Source: Adiantum capillus-veneris
Lineage: Eukaryota; Streptophyta; Polypodiopsida; Polypodiales; Pteridaceae
Length of the DNA: 64,000 bases
Reading direction: 5' to 3'
NCBI GenBank assembly: GCA_014529385.2
Contig: CM043943.1
Coordinates: 154,411,092-154,475,091 of the forward strand
In this document: positions 1-12,035 of the stretch, piece by piece
Layout of the letters: every line of letters starts with the position of its first letter
Position numbering within the stretch: the first letter of the stretch is position 1
Made by a program: the position numbers and the translations under genes
Notes under the pieces: generated by a model
Databases searched by the model: none
What the model was told of the DNA's origin: nothing
Seen by the model: the letters and a program-made list of their open reading frames with translations, nothing else

Positions 1-3000
1 TGCCTCACGGTATCAAACCTGGGCTTTAAGCACCCACACATCCACCGCACTATCAGGTTACAATCTCGCTAGCACATCCCAACCCTCATGTCAATAATAA
101 GTTATTGCGACTCATTGCAAAAATTTACTTGCTATTGCAACTAATAAGTTCAATTTTTATTCTCAAATTGATAATTGTGTGAGCATTTTTTCCAAATCGA
201 CGACACCCTAGGTTTCATCAGTAAAGTTGCAAATGCTTTGTCAATGGCATATTTTTTACATGAATAGTGGGCTAGTTACTGTCTTTAATTAAACAAATGT
301 GTACCCTGTCCTCCGGGCGCATACAAAAAAAAAATGAAGAAAGAAGCATTGAGCCCCTCCACGATCACACATGTATGTACACCAACTTCTTGCATGATGT
401 TGCATGCCTTCAAGATGGGAGATCATTGCATCTCAAGAGAAACTCTCATTTAGCATTAGCTCACCAATTCTATCAGTACCATACGGGGTATATACTCCAA
501 AAATGCGCTAAAAAAGATGACATGAAGCTCCTCACTCACCCTAACCATTTGTAAGTAGAGCACAGGCCCTACCCTCGTTGGGCATATTGTGCAAGCATAG
601 GTTGTAGCATTTATAGGCAGGCCCTCACTTTGCATCTGATGCAAACAACCTAGAGCTCTCTTCCCCAATGAACATACGATGCAATAAGTACAATCCAGCA
701 GATGACATCTCATGCTATGGGCCCATGAAAAATTTGTTCAGCACCACATTCGGCATACATTTTGGCCAACATGTTATGCACCACATTCGGCAGACAGACT
801 CATCAACATGTTGCCCAATTACTTGTCCCTTCTCATGTAAACCATTGTCATAGGTGTCAGCATGTATCCTTCTGCCTTCGAGCAAATCCACCACATTCAG
901 CTGACATGTTCACCAACATGTTGCCAAAGTTTTTGGTTGCACATGGATATCCATGGCTTAATTGAAGTATTTTTCACTAATTTTGATTGGAAAAGGATTA
1001 CAGATGTATTTCTAAGCTGCTAGAGACCTTCTGGCCTGCTTTTGAGCACTTTACTGCATAATTCCATATGCCTTCAAGATGGAAACTTAGATGGTCACAC
1101 CTAAAGAGAGGCCTCACTTTGCATCAGATCAACATAACCTAGAGCTCGTTTGGATTTACACGTTTGACATAACCTTACATAACTGCAATTCAAGACAACA
1201 GTTTTAGAGTTGAAGAGACTATGCCGGGACACAACAAAAGAAGAGGTTGACCAAGAGAACATTGAAGAACCAAATGCCTTCAATGTGCAAACATAGGTTG
1301 ACCGTTGCAGCATTTCGAGACGTGTCCTCACTTTCCATCTGATACCAAGAACCGAGAGCTTCTCTTCCCCTATTGGAGTAGGATACAATAAGTACAATTC
1401 ACCAAATGACATCTCAGATCAGAAGCCAATGAACAACTTGTTCAGCACCGCATCCTGCATACTTATTGACCAACATGTTATGAACCAAATGTGGCGAACA
1501 TATTCACCAGAATGTTGCCCAACTATGTGCCCCTTCTCATGAACCCACTCTCACGATGGATATCAGCATGTATCCTACTGCCTTGGAAGAAATTCACCAT
1601 ATTTGGTCTGCCTCTCTTCAGATGCAGCCGTGTATGCTTCCGTCTTGAAGGTGTAAGGCATTCCGCAGGAAGGTGACATCGATGAAGCTATTCTAAGGTA
1701 GTAGGATACGTGCTGTTATTCGTGACGTTAGGATACTTGAGAGAAAAAACACATTGTTAGGCAACATGCTCATATGCCTTTATCTTAGAAGCACCAATGG
1801 TCACATTTGAAGAGCAAATTGACTCATGCAATAATTGCAAGCTTTGTGTGGGTCCAGATGACCTCATTGTCAGCAAATGAGAGCAAAGGTTAGTGGAAAG
1901 CAGAGTATTTCCTCAGAAACAACTTGTGCCCTTCCCACTGCTATCTGGCCATCATCTAAAGTAACCACCATACAAATATTACTCCTGTATCGTGTTGTCT
2001 TGCTTCAACATGTTGCGAAGCACTTGGCATACATGCTGATTGACATGTAGCCTCACTTCAAGAAGAAAAATTGTCCTCTCAGAAGTACAGTACTTTCAAA
2101 AATACTTCACAGCTGACATACATGTCGAATATAGCCATGATGACCATGGGATTTTTTCCGGGAGCTTCTGGCTAAAAATGTCTTGTGAAATTGTTTGGCA
2201 ATTTTAGCTTCTTGCGAATGTCCCATGCCTTCAAGATGCTTTACATAGTGATTCTATTTGAAGAGAAACCTTCATACTGCATTCATTGCCCACCCTCAGT
2301 ATCTGGCCCTTCCCTTCTCGGCATATCATGCAATTGATGCAATCCAAGAGACCACATCACAGGTGGAAAGCTCATCACAAGTTTTTGATCTTTCAAAAGA
2401 CAAACGCATTTGGTTTACATGTTGACCAAAGCATTGCAAAAATCAACCTTTCTATTGAAGATCCCCTGACCCTTAAATCCCACCATGCATATGTCAGTTT
2501 TACAGCATAGTGTAGATTGTATCTGGAGAGAGGACCCCACTTTGTGTCTAATGAAAACAACATAAACCTCTGCCATGTGCATGTAGGACATACCTTGAGA
2601 CTGCATCTCGACACCAACGCAGCTTGAGTCTGCCTGATTGCAAGCAAAGCTTTGCAAAAGCAAGCTCTCTCACCAAATATATCCTCAAGAATGCAAGGGG
2701 ATCCAGAGAAGAAGAGGTGAATCTCAAAGGGAGCTTCTTCTCATCAGCCTATGCAATGGTGCAAATGCAACCTCCTCCGTGGCTTTGGTGGGTAGTGCTC
2801 AATTTGCAAGCAATTCCCAGTGGAGATGAGCACGAACACAGTCTGCACATACAACATTCCTCAAACATTTCATACTCCTAGGACAATGCATGCATTTGGT
2901 CTATATCTATTCTAGATGGATCAAAACCCCACCTGCAAGACCTGCATTGGAACCTGTGTACTCTTTGGGTTTAGCTTGTTTAGCACATGCTCCTTCCTAG

Positions 3001-3590
3001 CCCTGTGCAGCAACTACACCGCAGTTGGCATACATGTTGATGTCACCTAAGTTCATGTCACTTTCAAGTAATCCACTATTACAAATGCAAACCAATAGCC
3101 TACTGCTGCCTTGGTCCAAATCCTTTCTAACATCCTGAAGGCCTGTCGTGCTTGGTCACAACAAAGAGATCAGTGATTGCATCTCTAGAAAGACCTCCTT
3201 CCTCGTTTGTTGAAAACTGCCAGGCTCACTTTTGTGCCCTCCCATATTTAGCCAGGTATTGAGCATACCATATGCTTTACTCTTGACGAAATGTAGACAA
3301 TTCTCTTCCATCCCCCTTGGTTTTTCTCCTTTGCTTAACAGCTCTTTGTATCCTCAAGTCAGCTCCATGCATCACTGTCGGCGTTTCACCATACAAATCA
3401 GTAAGATTGTTAGCTTTGGCATCCCCAACCTCCCCTCTCTCAATACATTTAGCCATAGTAGCAAGAACGTTACCTGCTCTAGGCATTCAATGCAATAAGT
3501 GCATTCTAGGAGAGAACATTTATGACAGGAAGTACGTCAACAGAATGCTCTAACTGTAACAGGAGGGGACCACGTGCCAAATGACCAAAT
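1..3590 (-). pseudogene. Eroded PPR-protein debris
   Basis: No continuous frame survives, but minus-strand translations give scattered pentatricopeptide-like pieces. Around 550-640 there is a stretch with LHQMQSEGLPINATTYA, close to the usual PPR helix pattern ending in TTY. Around 2,400-2,470 there is CNALVNM, like the NALVDMY signature of plant PPR proteins. Others lie near 1,100-1,320 (STYVCTLKAFGS). Related phrases recur on the plus strand at irregular spacing, such as CCTCACTTTGC and CCTAGAGCT, as expected from a decayed PPR array. PPR proteins normally bind organellar RNA. Stops and frameshifts every few tens of codons rule out function here. Several short decayed paralogues are as likely as one gene. 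The call rests on motif resemblance only. Confidence 0.45.
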
Positions 3591-3633
3591 CACACTAGAA
3601 CAGCCTTTTAGTACTTTAAAACAACTGAATTGA

Positions 3634-3659
3634 AAGAGAGAGAGAGAGAGAGAGAGAGA
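3634..3659. repeat. (GA)n microsatellite
   Basis: A pure GA tract of 26 bases at the left edge of a repeat module that recurs at about 4,250-4,830. Confidence 0.95.
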
Positions 3660-4270
3660 CAAGGGGTGGCGGAGATCCACTCCCAGATGGCACTGGCCCC
3701 AAACTCTGGCACTCCTTTTGGTATTTCTTTATATTGCACCAGCAAAGTACAGCTCAAGGGAACTCTGCTCTACTTCCTACATTGGAATGCTAGGGAGAGA
3801 CCCTAGCTTACAAACTTAAAGGCCCTTGGCCCCCAAAAGCAAAAGCTATGAAAAGCAACTCTTCCAAGAGCTTTGCACCCAAAATCAAGCGTCCATGAGG
3901 CTGGCTGGGATTTCCGCAATTTATGGAAACCCGTGCAGCATGACGTAAGCATGATTTTCTGCAGTTTTTAGGGTTGGGCTGCCATGTCATCATCTCTACA
4001 CAAAAGTCTGGTCCTACTTGATCTTGTAGGACCCTTAGGCCCCTCCATAGGATTTGCAAGTTGGTAGGATTAGGATTAAAAAGATTTTTACTCCTAATCC
4101 CTTTTCTTCAGGTTAGGTCTTTACGCCCCTTGGCCATCTTCTGCAAGTTGGGATGTCTTCTTCGCTTCTAGGTTTTAGGCCCCTCTGTTGTTACAAGCTT
4201 GGACACTCCAAGCATGAAATCAATAGCAATACACGAATAAAATCAGCAAATAACTGAATTGAACTTGAAT

Positions 4271-4318
4271 AGAGAGAGAGAGAGAGAGAGAGGGGGCGAG
4301 GGGGGGGGGGGGGGGGAG
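4271..4318. repeat. (AG)n followed by poly-G tract
   Basis: A pure AG tract runs to about 4,292. After a short interruption there is a run of about 17 G. The same AG-plus-poly-G combination occurs at 62,256-62,345. Confidence 0.95.
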
Positions 4319-4830
4319 AAAGAGTCGGCACGACACGGCGGAGTTCCGAGCCAAGATGCACTAGCCCCAAAAACTAGCGCTCCTTTCAATATTTCTTTAT
4401 TATTGTTTCGCAAAGGTACAACTCTTGAGGATCCTCTTCTCCGAGACAGAGTGAGGCCCCAAAGGTCCTTATAAACAATACAAGGGATGCCCAAAAGCAA
4501 ACTCCAAAAGCATTTTCTCCCAAAATCCTGCACAAAACTACGAGTTCTACAGCTAGCGTAAAACGCAAAATTCTATACAAGAGTGCCACATGGGCCCACA
4601 TCAGCATGTCAGCGTGAATTGCGAAATCCAGCCCCAGACCTTGCGCTCCAACCTTTTAAAGTTTAGGTCCCTCGATCGTGCTCTGTAAGTTCTTCAAGTT
4701 GGCACGAGGGTAGGTTTTAAACCCTAACCCCTTAGACCTTTAGGCCACATCTTTAGGGTTCAAATCTTCTACCCTTCTTCTCTCGGCTAGTCCTTCCAGT
4801 TGGGCCACGTCACCAACTTGTGGCATTCCC

Positions 4831-5880
4831 TCTTCCTGAAATAATTGTAATTGTCCTCAATTACACCTACAAAATAGTCAAAACACAAAAACTTTATTCA
4901 ATAGACATTGATTCTATGTACCCATGCACGAGACTCCACAAATCTAGCACATCTACAAAGATATCAATCATTGATCAATCACATTTCTGTCGAGGGTCTT
5001 AGATGCAAATCATGATCATTGTAACATATTTAGCAAACATCTCAAACCGTGCTGATCTTTTCATGGATGTCTTGATCTACTAAATCCCGTTGTTACTATC
5101 AAATTCATATCCTTTCTTTTCACATTCCAAGCGAACCATGCCCATTACCATCCCCACAAGACAGTGCATTCACATCGCATGCAATTCCAAAAATCAAACA
5201 CTTAGTTCACACTGAACATTGTGTTTCAATCATTCAATCTAGCCATCTCATCCCGCTCTTGATGCACTTAGATCACTGTGCAACCATCTCATTCTTCCGG
5301 AACTCTTAATGTACTCACAACGGTATCCAATCATCTCATCCAGATAAAAATCTTGATGCACTAGAATCTCATTCATCACTTAGCCATCGCATCCAAATCT
5401 CGCTCATCTCTAACAAATGTCTAGATGGACTAAGTTCAAATCATTCAACAAACAAAACGTTGTAGACATTTCATCCTTTCATCACATACTCTAACAATAC
5501 ACACATGAAAGAGCATGTTCAATCTAGGAAAGTTCCAATCAATGTACATATTTTCATAATGTCATTCTACAAAACACCATCAGCCTCTGTCAGTATCCCT
5601 AAAATCTCAAGGAGAAAGTAGTGACTTTATTCAATCTATGCAATCTGTGAGTGAAGTGGCTTCCCTCTTGTGCAGTTTGCACCGCACCAAATTCAACCTG
5701 CTGATTCATTGATAACTTTTGACATAGACACTGCTAATACTCCAAAAGCTTCAAGGCACAGCTCAAAACTGAAGATAATTTGCAATGTTCTCATCCCCAC
5801 CCACTTTGCATCGTGAGCCAAACATACCCTTGACCAAATTATCTGGTGGAACTAGCTTACCTTTCTATCCTTTTCTTGTG
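4831..5880. other. No recognisable gene; AT-rich
   Basis: I find no coding signature and no strong repeat. The stretch lies where the integrase and 3' LTR of minus-strand element A would be expected, but I see no integrase motif and no copy of the terminal sequence found at 36,503. Confidence 0.6.
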
Positions 5881-5882
5881 CC

Positions 5883-6107
5883 CTATGACTTGTTGGTAGC
5901 CGCGTTGGCATCCCTATCCATTGGTACCTTATGAACCATCAAGTGATTCCCTTGCTTCTTCGAAACCTCGAACGCACTATCAACTGATTCCCTTACTTCT
6001 TTAAAATCCTTCGATGAACTATTATCCGATTCCTTTAGTTCTTTCTTTTCCTTGGAAGACTCTTGCCCTATTGAGCTAGACACTGGCTTGTCCGTAGGAT
6101 AGGTCAA
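5883..6107 (-). other. Short Ser/Glu/Lys-rich open frame
   Basis: A frame of 74 codons rich in Ser, Glu and Lys (SSKEKKELKES, then KEVRESVDSAFEV). I do not recognise it. It lies just beyond the RNase H remnant of element A on the same strand, so it could be decayed pol linker or unrelated sequence. Nothing marks it as a working gene. Confidence 0.25.
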
Positions 6108-6351
6108 TGAGCCGGCCTGAATACCATAACCTTGCTTGGCATGTCCCTAAATGGAGTCAGACTTCTTTTGTAGACAATACTGCCGAAACTTTTTTGGCAA
6201 TCCACATTATAACCGCTCTAGGTATCCCAAAACCTTTGGCAATAGTCATCCAAAGTGTCTTTCTTAGTTATTCTTAGATAATGCCAAGCTATGATAACAT
6301 CTTCTTCATATTCTTTCGTTAATCAAGCAAAAGTGATAAGTCTCTTGAATT

Positions 6352-7416
6352 TTACCGACTTCTTAGGTGCTCGTCTATGCAACAATAGAGTAGACCACCA
6401 CTTTTCTCACATTCCTCAGTCCAAATAAACTTGTTTCCTTTATTGGTTAGTTCATATAACGGTAGGGCTTTAGTTACAAACATATTAACAAATCTTCTGT
6501 AAAAGTTGATGTATCCCAGAAAAGAACTCAATTTAGACACTACTGTAGGCGCTCTGGCCTACTGAACAGACTTGATCTTGTCATTTTCCATTTCAATGCC
6601 ATTTCCGGAAACCACATGTCCCAGAAGTTGTCCCTTCTATACCATAAATACTAACTTAAAGGGGTTCAGACAAATTCGCTCTTGTCTGCACCTCTCAAAA
6701 ACTCTCTCCAGAAATAATAAATGCATTTCTTCTGAAGAGAATATAATAAGATCATTAACGAAGATAGCCAAGAATTTTTGCAGAAATTCGCTAAAAATTT
6801 TCATCATACATCACCGAAAGGTTGTTGGAGCATTGCATAATCCAAACGGCGTTACCAGATACATGAAAGCTCCCTATTCAGTGATGAATGTGGTCTTGGC
6901 TCTGTCTTAGGTGTAATTCTGGTTGATTATAGGCAGTCTATCTGTCCATAAAACTATACATTTCGTGGGTTGCAATCTCATCTAACATCATGTCTGTAAA
7001 GGGTAGTGGAAAAGGATCTTTAATTGTCTAGGCATTCAGCTTCCGATAATCCACACATACCCTTAATTTCAAATTCTTTTTCGGAACTACCACTATGGGA
7101 ACATCCAATCACTACTTACAACTTTTGTGATGAATCCAGCTTTGAGAAGATTGTCAATCTCTTCTTTCACTTTCTTGGCATAGTTTGGATTCATCCTATA
7201 TCTCTGTAATTTGATTGGTCTAGCGTCTGGCTCCAGTGGTATCTGATGTTGACGTACTTCGGGATCTACGCCTTTCAAATCCGTGTGTTCCCAACAAAAT
7301 ACATCTTTATACTTCTGGAACAACTCCTTGGCTTTCTCCTTAATCTCCAGCTTCAGATGCTTGTTGATCTTAATCATTCTCGGATTCTCCTCTAAGCCGA
7401 GATTAAATTCTTTCAC
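6352..7416 (-). pseudogene. Element A: reverse transcriptase and start of RNase H, degraded
   Basis: Read leftward, the frame opens with the Ty3/gypsy RT entry region (YKDVFCWEHTDLKG, then HQIPLEPDARPI and an EEIDNLLKAGFI helix at about 7,093-7,300). After frameshifts come NDLIIFSSEE near 6,740, where YVDDLIIFS is usual, and LLGHVVS near 6,610. LSSFLGYINFYRRFV near 6,500 is the usual join to RNase H. An RNase H fragment (NKGNKFIWTEECEKS) follows and then stops. RT copies retroelement RNA into DNA. This copy has several stops and frameshifts and is dead. The order fits the gag relics to its right, so I assign it to the oldest element of the stack. Confidence 0.85.
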
Positions 7417-8599
7417 TTTTTTATCATTTGGAAGTAGTCAATTCAAACCTCCTCCCTTCCTTTTAGCCATGGACTCAGCTTCAGGTACATAATTATTGGA
7501 AGGAGTTCCTATTTCCAGCAAGCTATTCTGAATTTCAGCTTCCTCTGTTACTCAATTCCCTTCTTCAGCATGTACTGAACTAATATCTTCCACTAGTCTG
7601 AAATCAAATTTATCCGGTGCTGGCTGTTCTGGTGGCCGCACATCCAGCTGAACTGTTCTTTCTCAAGAATTCAGCTCAGTGAACTGCTCTGGATATTGTA
7701 GCTTCTGCCTTTCGACTTGTTCTTTATCCATAAGCACAGCACTCAGATCAATCTCTGTTAAAGGAAAAATATTCATAGAAGCAAGCATTCTTTCAATTTT
7801 TCTTTGTTCCATACTTCTTACACAATTCCTCAGGACTCAAAGCCTTCTTCCAACCGGAACAATCTGAATTATTGAAACCTCATCATCCCGAATGGCTACC
7901 GAGTCCACTACTCTCACTTTAGCTTCAGCTTTTCTCTTCTCTCTGAAAAACTTCACAGTTGCTGGAATGTTCGTCTGATATCGTCCAATTCAACTATCAA
8001 CTTCTGTATCCTTTCACAGACTTTGATATAAATCTCATCTTGCTCATTACCAGAAATCTGAATTGAAAGATTTGTCCTCGGTATCTTCACAATTCCATTC
8101 TGCCTCTTTGCTGGCTGTTGGTTGAACCTGAGACAGCTGGCTAAACCTGAGACGAACCCTTTGAATGTCCCTCCTTCAGTTCAGTTGACCCAGCTTCAGT
8201 CAAATCTGCTATGACTTGTTGTACCTCATTGGCCAGACTTTCTGTTGTAGCTATCATGGACTCGCCTAGTCCAAATGCTCACTTCTCCTTTTGGACTTCT
8301 AAAGACTGTGGCAGTAGTTTCTGAATTGTTCGAGCTTCAGAGCATTCTGACTGTTCTGACAGCTTCTTGGCCAAATTTTCAGTAATCTTTGTTGCAAGCT
8401 CCCTTTACTCTTACCATTCATCAACCACCTTTTCCTTAGCCTTCCAGATTGCTCTTTGCTGCTCTCACTTCTTAGCTTCAGTAGTCTACCTGTTCTCCCC
8501 TTCATCCAGAATCTCTCCAATGACTACACCTTTGCTTCTAGTCACCACCTTGATTGGCACTGGTTCTGGTGCTTTCTGGTCGGGTACTTCTGGCTTAGG
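7417..8599 (-). pseudogene. Element A: gag-pol linker, unreadable
   Basis: This lies between the zinc knuckles and RT of element A, where the protease should be. Minus-strand frames are short and broken. I could not find a D(S/T)G protease motif. The composition (Glu, Lys and Ser rich in translation) is compatible with a gag-pol linker, and position is the main support. Confidence 0.4.
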
Positions 8600-9196
8600 T
8601 GCATTTGGGCACTATGCTGCGAAGTGGCCATACTTGCTGCATCGGTAACAATTCAGATTACGTTTTAAAAAAATCTCCTCTGTCCCTACGCTGTCAGTCC
8701 TACTCTGGTACCATCCTCTACCAGTACCATTACTTATGCTAGCTTCATTTTCTTTGGACCCACTGGCCCCATCTACCTTAGGTGCTTCACGGTTGGTTAG
8801 TGCAATCATTGATAAGTCTTTTCCTTTCTTGAGATGATGAATTTTTATTCCACAGTTATTCTATACATGACCATAGACTTTGCAATAGGTACACTGAGAA
8901 CATTCATCAGTCCTATGGTCCTTGGATCTACATTTTGAGCACCAAATTTCTGTTTTCTTAATTGAAGCTTTTGTTTTTGCAATTTCAGCAATTTGTTTGG
9001 ACATCTCCTGCAATTTTCTGCTCCATGATCCTTTCGTTTTCCCTTTCCCCTTATCGTCTAATTCGCTTTCAGACGAGGTTGAGCTAGAGCTAGAACTCGA
9101 ACTCTCCTCAATGGAAGACTCACTACCACTGGACTGTCTTCTCTTATGTCCATTCTCCTTCTTCGATTGCTGCTCCAGTTTCAACACTCTTTGAAC
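8600..9196 (-). pseudogene. Element A: gag C-terminus with zinc knuckles
   Basis: A Lys-rich, then Ser/Glu-rich linker is followed by CSKCRSKDHRTDEC, which fits CX2CX4HX4C, and CTYCKVYGH, a partial second knuckle. Further left in another frame is CYRCSKYGHFAA, followed by a stop and then C, so a third knuckle is broken by TAG. Zinc knuckles of gag bind the element RNA during packaging. The frame meets 14,959 seamlessly once C1 and one TAGAT copy are ignored, which shows this block and the one at 14,954-15,358 were once a single gag. Confidence 0.8.
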
Positions 9197-9201
9197 TAGA
9201 T
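9197..9201. repeat. Left TSD of C1 (TAGAT)
   Basis: TAGAT directly precedes the TGTTAGG start of the left LTR. The same five bases follow the right LTR at 14,954-14,958. Confidence 0.95.
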
Positions 9202-10390
9202 TGTTAGGTGCAACGGAATGAATGTTGTATTTTTCTCAAGATTAGTGATCTTTATTGCTCAAGGTTCCGTCTTGTAGAGTGTTGTGGTCACGAACAAAGA
9301 GAGTGGATATTGTGCGTGCAAGTGAATGAGACTGAGAGAAGGAGAGAGAAGAGATACGACACCGAGAGGTTTGTAAAACCCTCCTCCGAAGGCCCCACTC
9401 TCGTCGGCGAGAGTGGTCTATTCTTTGATTGCACGAAGGTGTACAATGCGTATGCAATGGACTATGCAACTTGGTCTATGCCGATGACGACGACGGTGAC
9501 GACGACGACTTGATGGCTGAAATATGAGTTCTTCTATTCGCTGAATTTCGGGACTGTTTTGGTGGCTGAAAATGACTGTTTTGGCTGCGTTTTTATGGCT
9601 GAAAATGGGGGGACATCTGCAACCAACTGGGGGGCTGATCTGCTACTGTATCTAAGGCTGAAATCGCTGTGGATCTGATGTGGTTTAGGGCTGAAAACCA
9701 AAACGCTGGTTGAAACTGTACCTTGCCAAAAACGCTAGGCTAATCTGCATCTTCAAAGCAAAAACGCTGATTGGGCTGCTGGTCTGCAATCCCAAAAACG
9801 CTAGTCGTTTGGGGCTGCTTCTATAGGTCAAAAATGCAAAGGGCCAAGGCTGATCTGCAGGGGAACCAAGCGCCAAAAGGGGGAAACTGGATGGCGACCT
9901 GATGCTGAGAAAACGCTAGGGGTGGGAACTTGCCCGGCGAGGATGGGATCCAAAACACTGGGGGTGCTGGGGGGTACTGCTGAGAAGTTGTCTGTTGAGC
10001 GGGAAGCTCCTGCTGCAGAAAGTGCCTCTGCTGCCAGAAAGTGCTAACTTGGGTTTGCTTATATATTAACTTAGCAAAATTGCCCTACCTACTTTTGTTG
10101 GAAAGTCACTTAAAAATAATAAGTGAAAATACCAATAAATAGGAAAATAGGCTAAATGCACTGGAAAATTCCCCTAATTGATGCTAATGGATTCTGATGG
10201 GAATTCCGATGATCATGTTGTGTGCAACCGGAGGATATGCATCTATGCTAAGTGACTGGGCATGCACGGTCTACGAATAGACTCACAAAAGTGTCAGATC
10301 ACTGCTAATCTAAACTGACTGAACTGAGTGAACCCTGATCATGCTGTAGCTTGTCCACGGACACATAGGGTTGGAATGTGTCACTTGACA
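9202..10390 (-). repeat. C1 left LTR (3' LTR of the minus-strand element)
   Basis: Begins TGTTAGGTGCA and ends CACTTGACA on the plus strand, with TG...CA ends. It contains a GACGACGACGG-type trinucleotide tract near 9,485-9,510 and a long run of repeated GGCTGAAAA and AAAACGCTAGG phrases. It is about 1,189 bp and closely similar to 13,742-14,953. On the minus strand it would supply the polyadenylation region. Confidence 0.93.
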
Positions 10391-10403
10391 TCCCCTCCTT
10401 TTC
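10391..10403 (-). other. C1 polypurine tract
   Basis: On the minus strand GAAAAGGAGGGGA directly abuts the TGTCA start of the 3' LTR, the expected place and composition for the plus-strand DNA primer. The identical tract is in C2 at 16,670-16,682. Confidence 0.9.
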
Positions 10404-10464
10404 AAAGTGAGGTACTGGTACCGAACTGTATGGCATCGAGGGAGATCGCCAACAACATCCGGAA

Positions 10465-10764
10465 TCATGGAAGGGACTCTTCGCCGGCCCACTCTGATGT
10501 GTGGGTTGTGCGGTACTTGAACTTCATAAAGGTCTCCAACGCTTGCTTCTTTGGGCCGCGCCGAAAGCGACACAAGGTCTTCTGAATCTCCTTTCTTGCT
10601 TCAACTTCGTCTAGAGTCGTGCTTCTTTCATCTTCAAGAATCTCCATGGCTGAAAATTCCTGAAGCCATCTCCAACACAAAACCATGAACATACCCATTC
10701 CATGTAAAGTGAAGGAGAAAAATCTTGTCTTTCTAAAGACTGTGTATGCAATGTAGATGAACAT
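10465..10764 (-). pseudogene. C1: chromodomain-like C-terminal remnant of integrase
   Basis: The frame contains LDEVEARKEIQKTLCRF and then FMKFKYRTTHTSEWAGEES. The latter resembles the core of a chromodomain (LVKWKGY, then W and E residues), which chromoviral integrases carry at the C-terminus to read histone marks. It lies next to the polypurine tract, where the end of pol should be. The integrase core is absent. The same peptide is kept in C2 at 16,705-16,900. The family assignment is by pattern only. Confidence 0.55.
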
Positions 10765-10882
10765 AGAGACGGAGTGACAACCCGTTCACCAAACACATGC
10801 AAACAATGCGGTCGAATCTTTTTTGTTTGATCGAAATCAATCAACTGTGGCAAATCACAATGGAAATGCCCATGCTTGGTGC

Positions 10883-11450
10883 TCATACTATCATGTGCTT
10901 GTTCAGAAACTGTGTCATGCCAAGGAAGAAACATGGAATGCGCCTTCCTACATACAAACTTTTCAACTTTTCATGAACAATCCGCATACACCCGTGCTCA
11001 TCCATGAGAGAAACGTGCTCAACATACAATATGTCATGCCTAGGAAAAGGGATCACATAACGATGTTGACTAAAATACAGGAAACCGTCACGAATGAAAC
11101 ACTCGAACAATGCGTGCGTATCAATCATGCGAACACACAATACTTCCTGTGATGGTTCTTTGGACCAAGGCTTGAGAGCCAAGATCGCTTCTTCCTGAAT
11201 GATCGAATCGTCCTGTGGGGGTTCTTTGGACCTCGACTCGAAAGCCAAGATCGGATCTTCATGATTGATTGAATCTACAAAGAGGTTAGCTTCGCTAGGA
11301 AAAGCATCCACTAACACATCATCCTTGTGAACAATCACATCTTGTTCATGCAATTCATTATGCTTGTCTTTATCATCCAAATCATCATGCAAATCATGGT
11401 CAATCAAATCATCATCATGCTTCACACAATCATGCAAATCATGTGTCATG
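10883..11450 (-). CDS. C1: Asp/His-rich additional ORF
   Basis: Part of a 233-codon frame. It has an Asp/His/Leu repeat section (DLHDDLDDKDKHNELHEQD) at about 11,335-11,450. A non-repetitive section follows with DDVLVDAF, EANLFVDSINHE, FECFIRDGFLYFSQHRYVIPF and VHEKLKSLYVGRRIPCFF. I do not recognise a family. C2 keeps both parts (17,160-17,880), the repeat part longer. Conservation in two siblings that have lost different pol parts suggests it is a genuine ORF of the element, perhaps a gag-pol linker or an additional ORF. Acidic/His-rich repeats could bind metal ions, but that is speculation. Confidence 0.55.
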
Positions 11451-12035
11451 CTATGGAGAAAGAGAGACGGAGAGAATCTCCTTATCCCGAATCCTTTCAA
11501 TCTTGTCCTGCATATTAGCAATGAGAGATGGAGAATGAGCAATGTCCTCTCCATGAATGACAATAGGAGAATCACTTTTGGCATTGAGAGTTATAGTGTT
11601 AGTCAGAAAATCCATGAGAGCGTCATTATCACGAAACCATCGAATGCCCAAAATCATATCACATCCGGAGAGAGGAGACACAACAAATCTTCTAGTGAAG
11701 GCAGTTTGTTGAATTGCAAACAACACATCGAGGCACTCCTTCGTGATGAGAGCGTCCATACTAGGACGAAAGCTAGAGACCTCGATAGGAGATCTCGGAC
11801 TTACTTCGAGGCGGGCTCTCTCAACAAGAGAGGGACTGATCACATCATGCATACTACCTGGGTCAAACAATATGACAAAACGGTGCCGCAACGTACGACC
11901 ATAACATTTAATGAGAGAATCATCAATGGGAGGGTCCCGAGAAACTTTGGGTACAATCGTGTTATCATTCATTGCATTGACAGATGTAGTGGGTGATGTG
12001 GGTTCTTTAGATTCATTCGATTCAAGCTTAGACAT
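11451..12035 (-). CDS. C1: retropepsin-like aspartic protease
   Basis: Contains the active-site region VILFDPGSMHDVIS (catalytic Asp, then Pro-Gly-Ser). About 80 residues further is CDMILGIRWFRDNDALMDF, matching the second conserved block of Ty3/gypsy proteases (ILGMxW). The enzyme cleaves gag-pol during particle maturation. The first part overlaps the end of the zinc-knuckle frame in a different reading frame, consistent with a gag/pol frameshift or with decay. No RT follows. Confidence 0.8.
   Translation of the reverse strand: MSKLESNESKEPTSPTTSVNAMNDNTIVPKVSRDPPIDDSLIKCYGRTLRHRFVILFDPGSMHDVISPSLVERARLEVSPRSPIEVSSFRPSMDALITKECLDVLFAIQQTAFTRRFVVSPLSGCDMILGIRWFRDNDALMDFLTNTITLNAKSDSPIVIHGEDIAHSPSLIANMQDKIERIRDKEILSVSLSP

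Larger units (their letters stand above)
3595..4830. repeat. Two diverged LTR-like repeat modules in tandem
   Basis: Two related modules follow each other, about 3,595-4,245 and 4,246-4,830. Each starts near a GA tract, then has a GGCGGAG(A/T)TCC-like phrase, then CACT(G/A)GCCCCAAA, then CTCCTTT and TATTTCTTTAT. Both end in pyrimidine-rich text of the kind ATCTTCTGCAAGTTGGGATG and AGGTTTTAGGCCCC. Parts recur near 37,020-37,314 and 40,375-40,530. This looks like LTR or solo-LTR material of an old retroelement. I could not define termini or a TSD. Confidence 0.5.

Noticed and set aside
9208-9513. Plus-strand frame of about 100 codons with ECCGHEQREWILCVQVNE, repeated at 13,795 and 15,563
   Set aside because: It lies wholly in the LTRs of C1 and C2, antisense to element transcription, and recurs only because the LTRs do.
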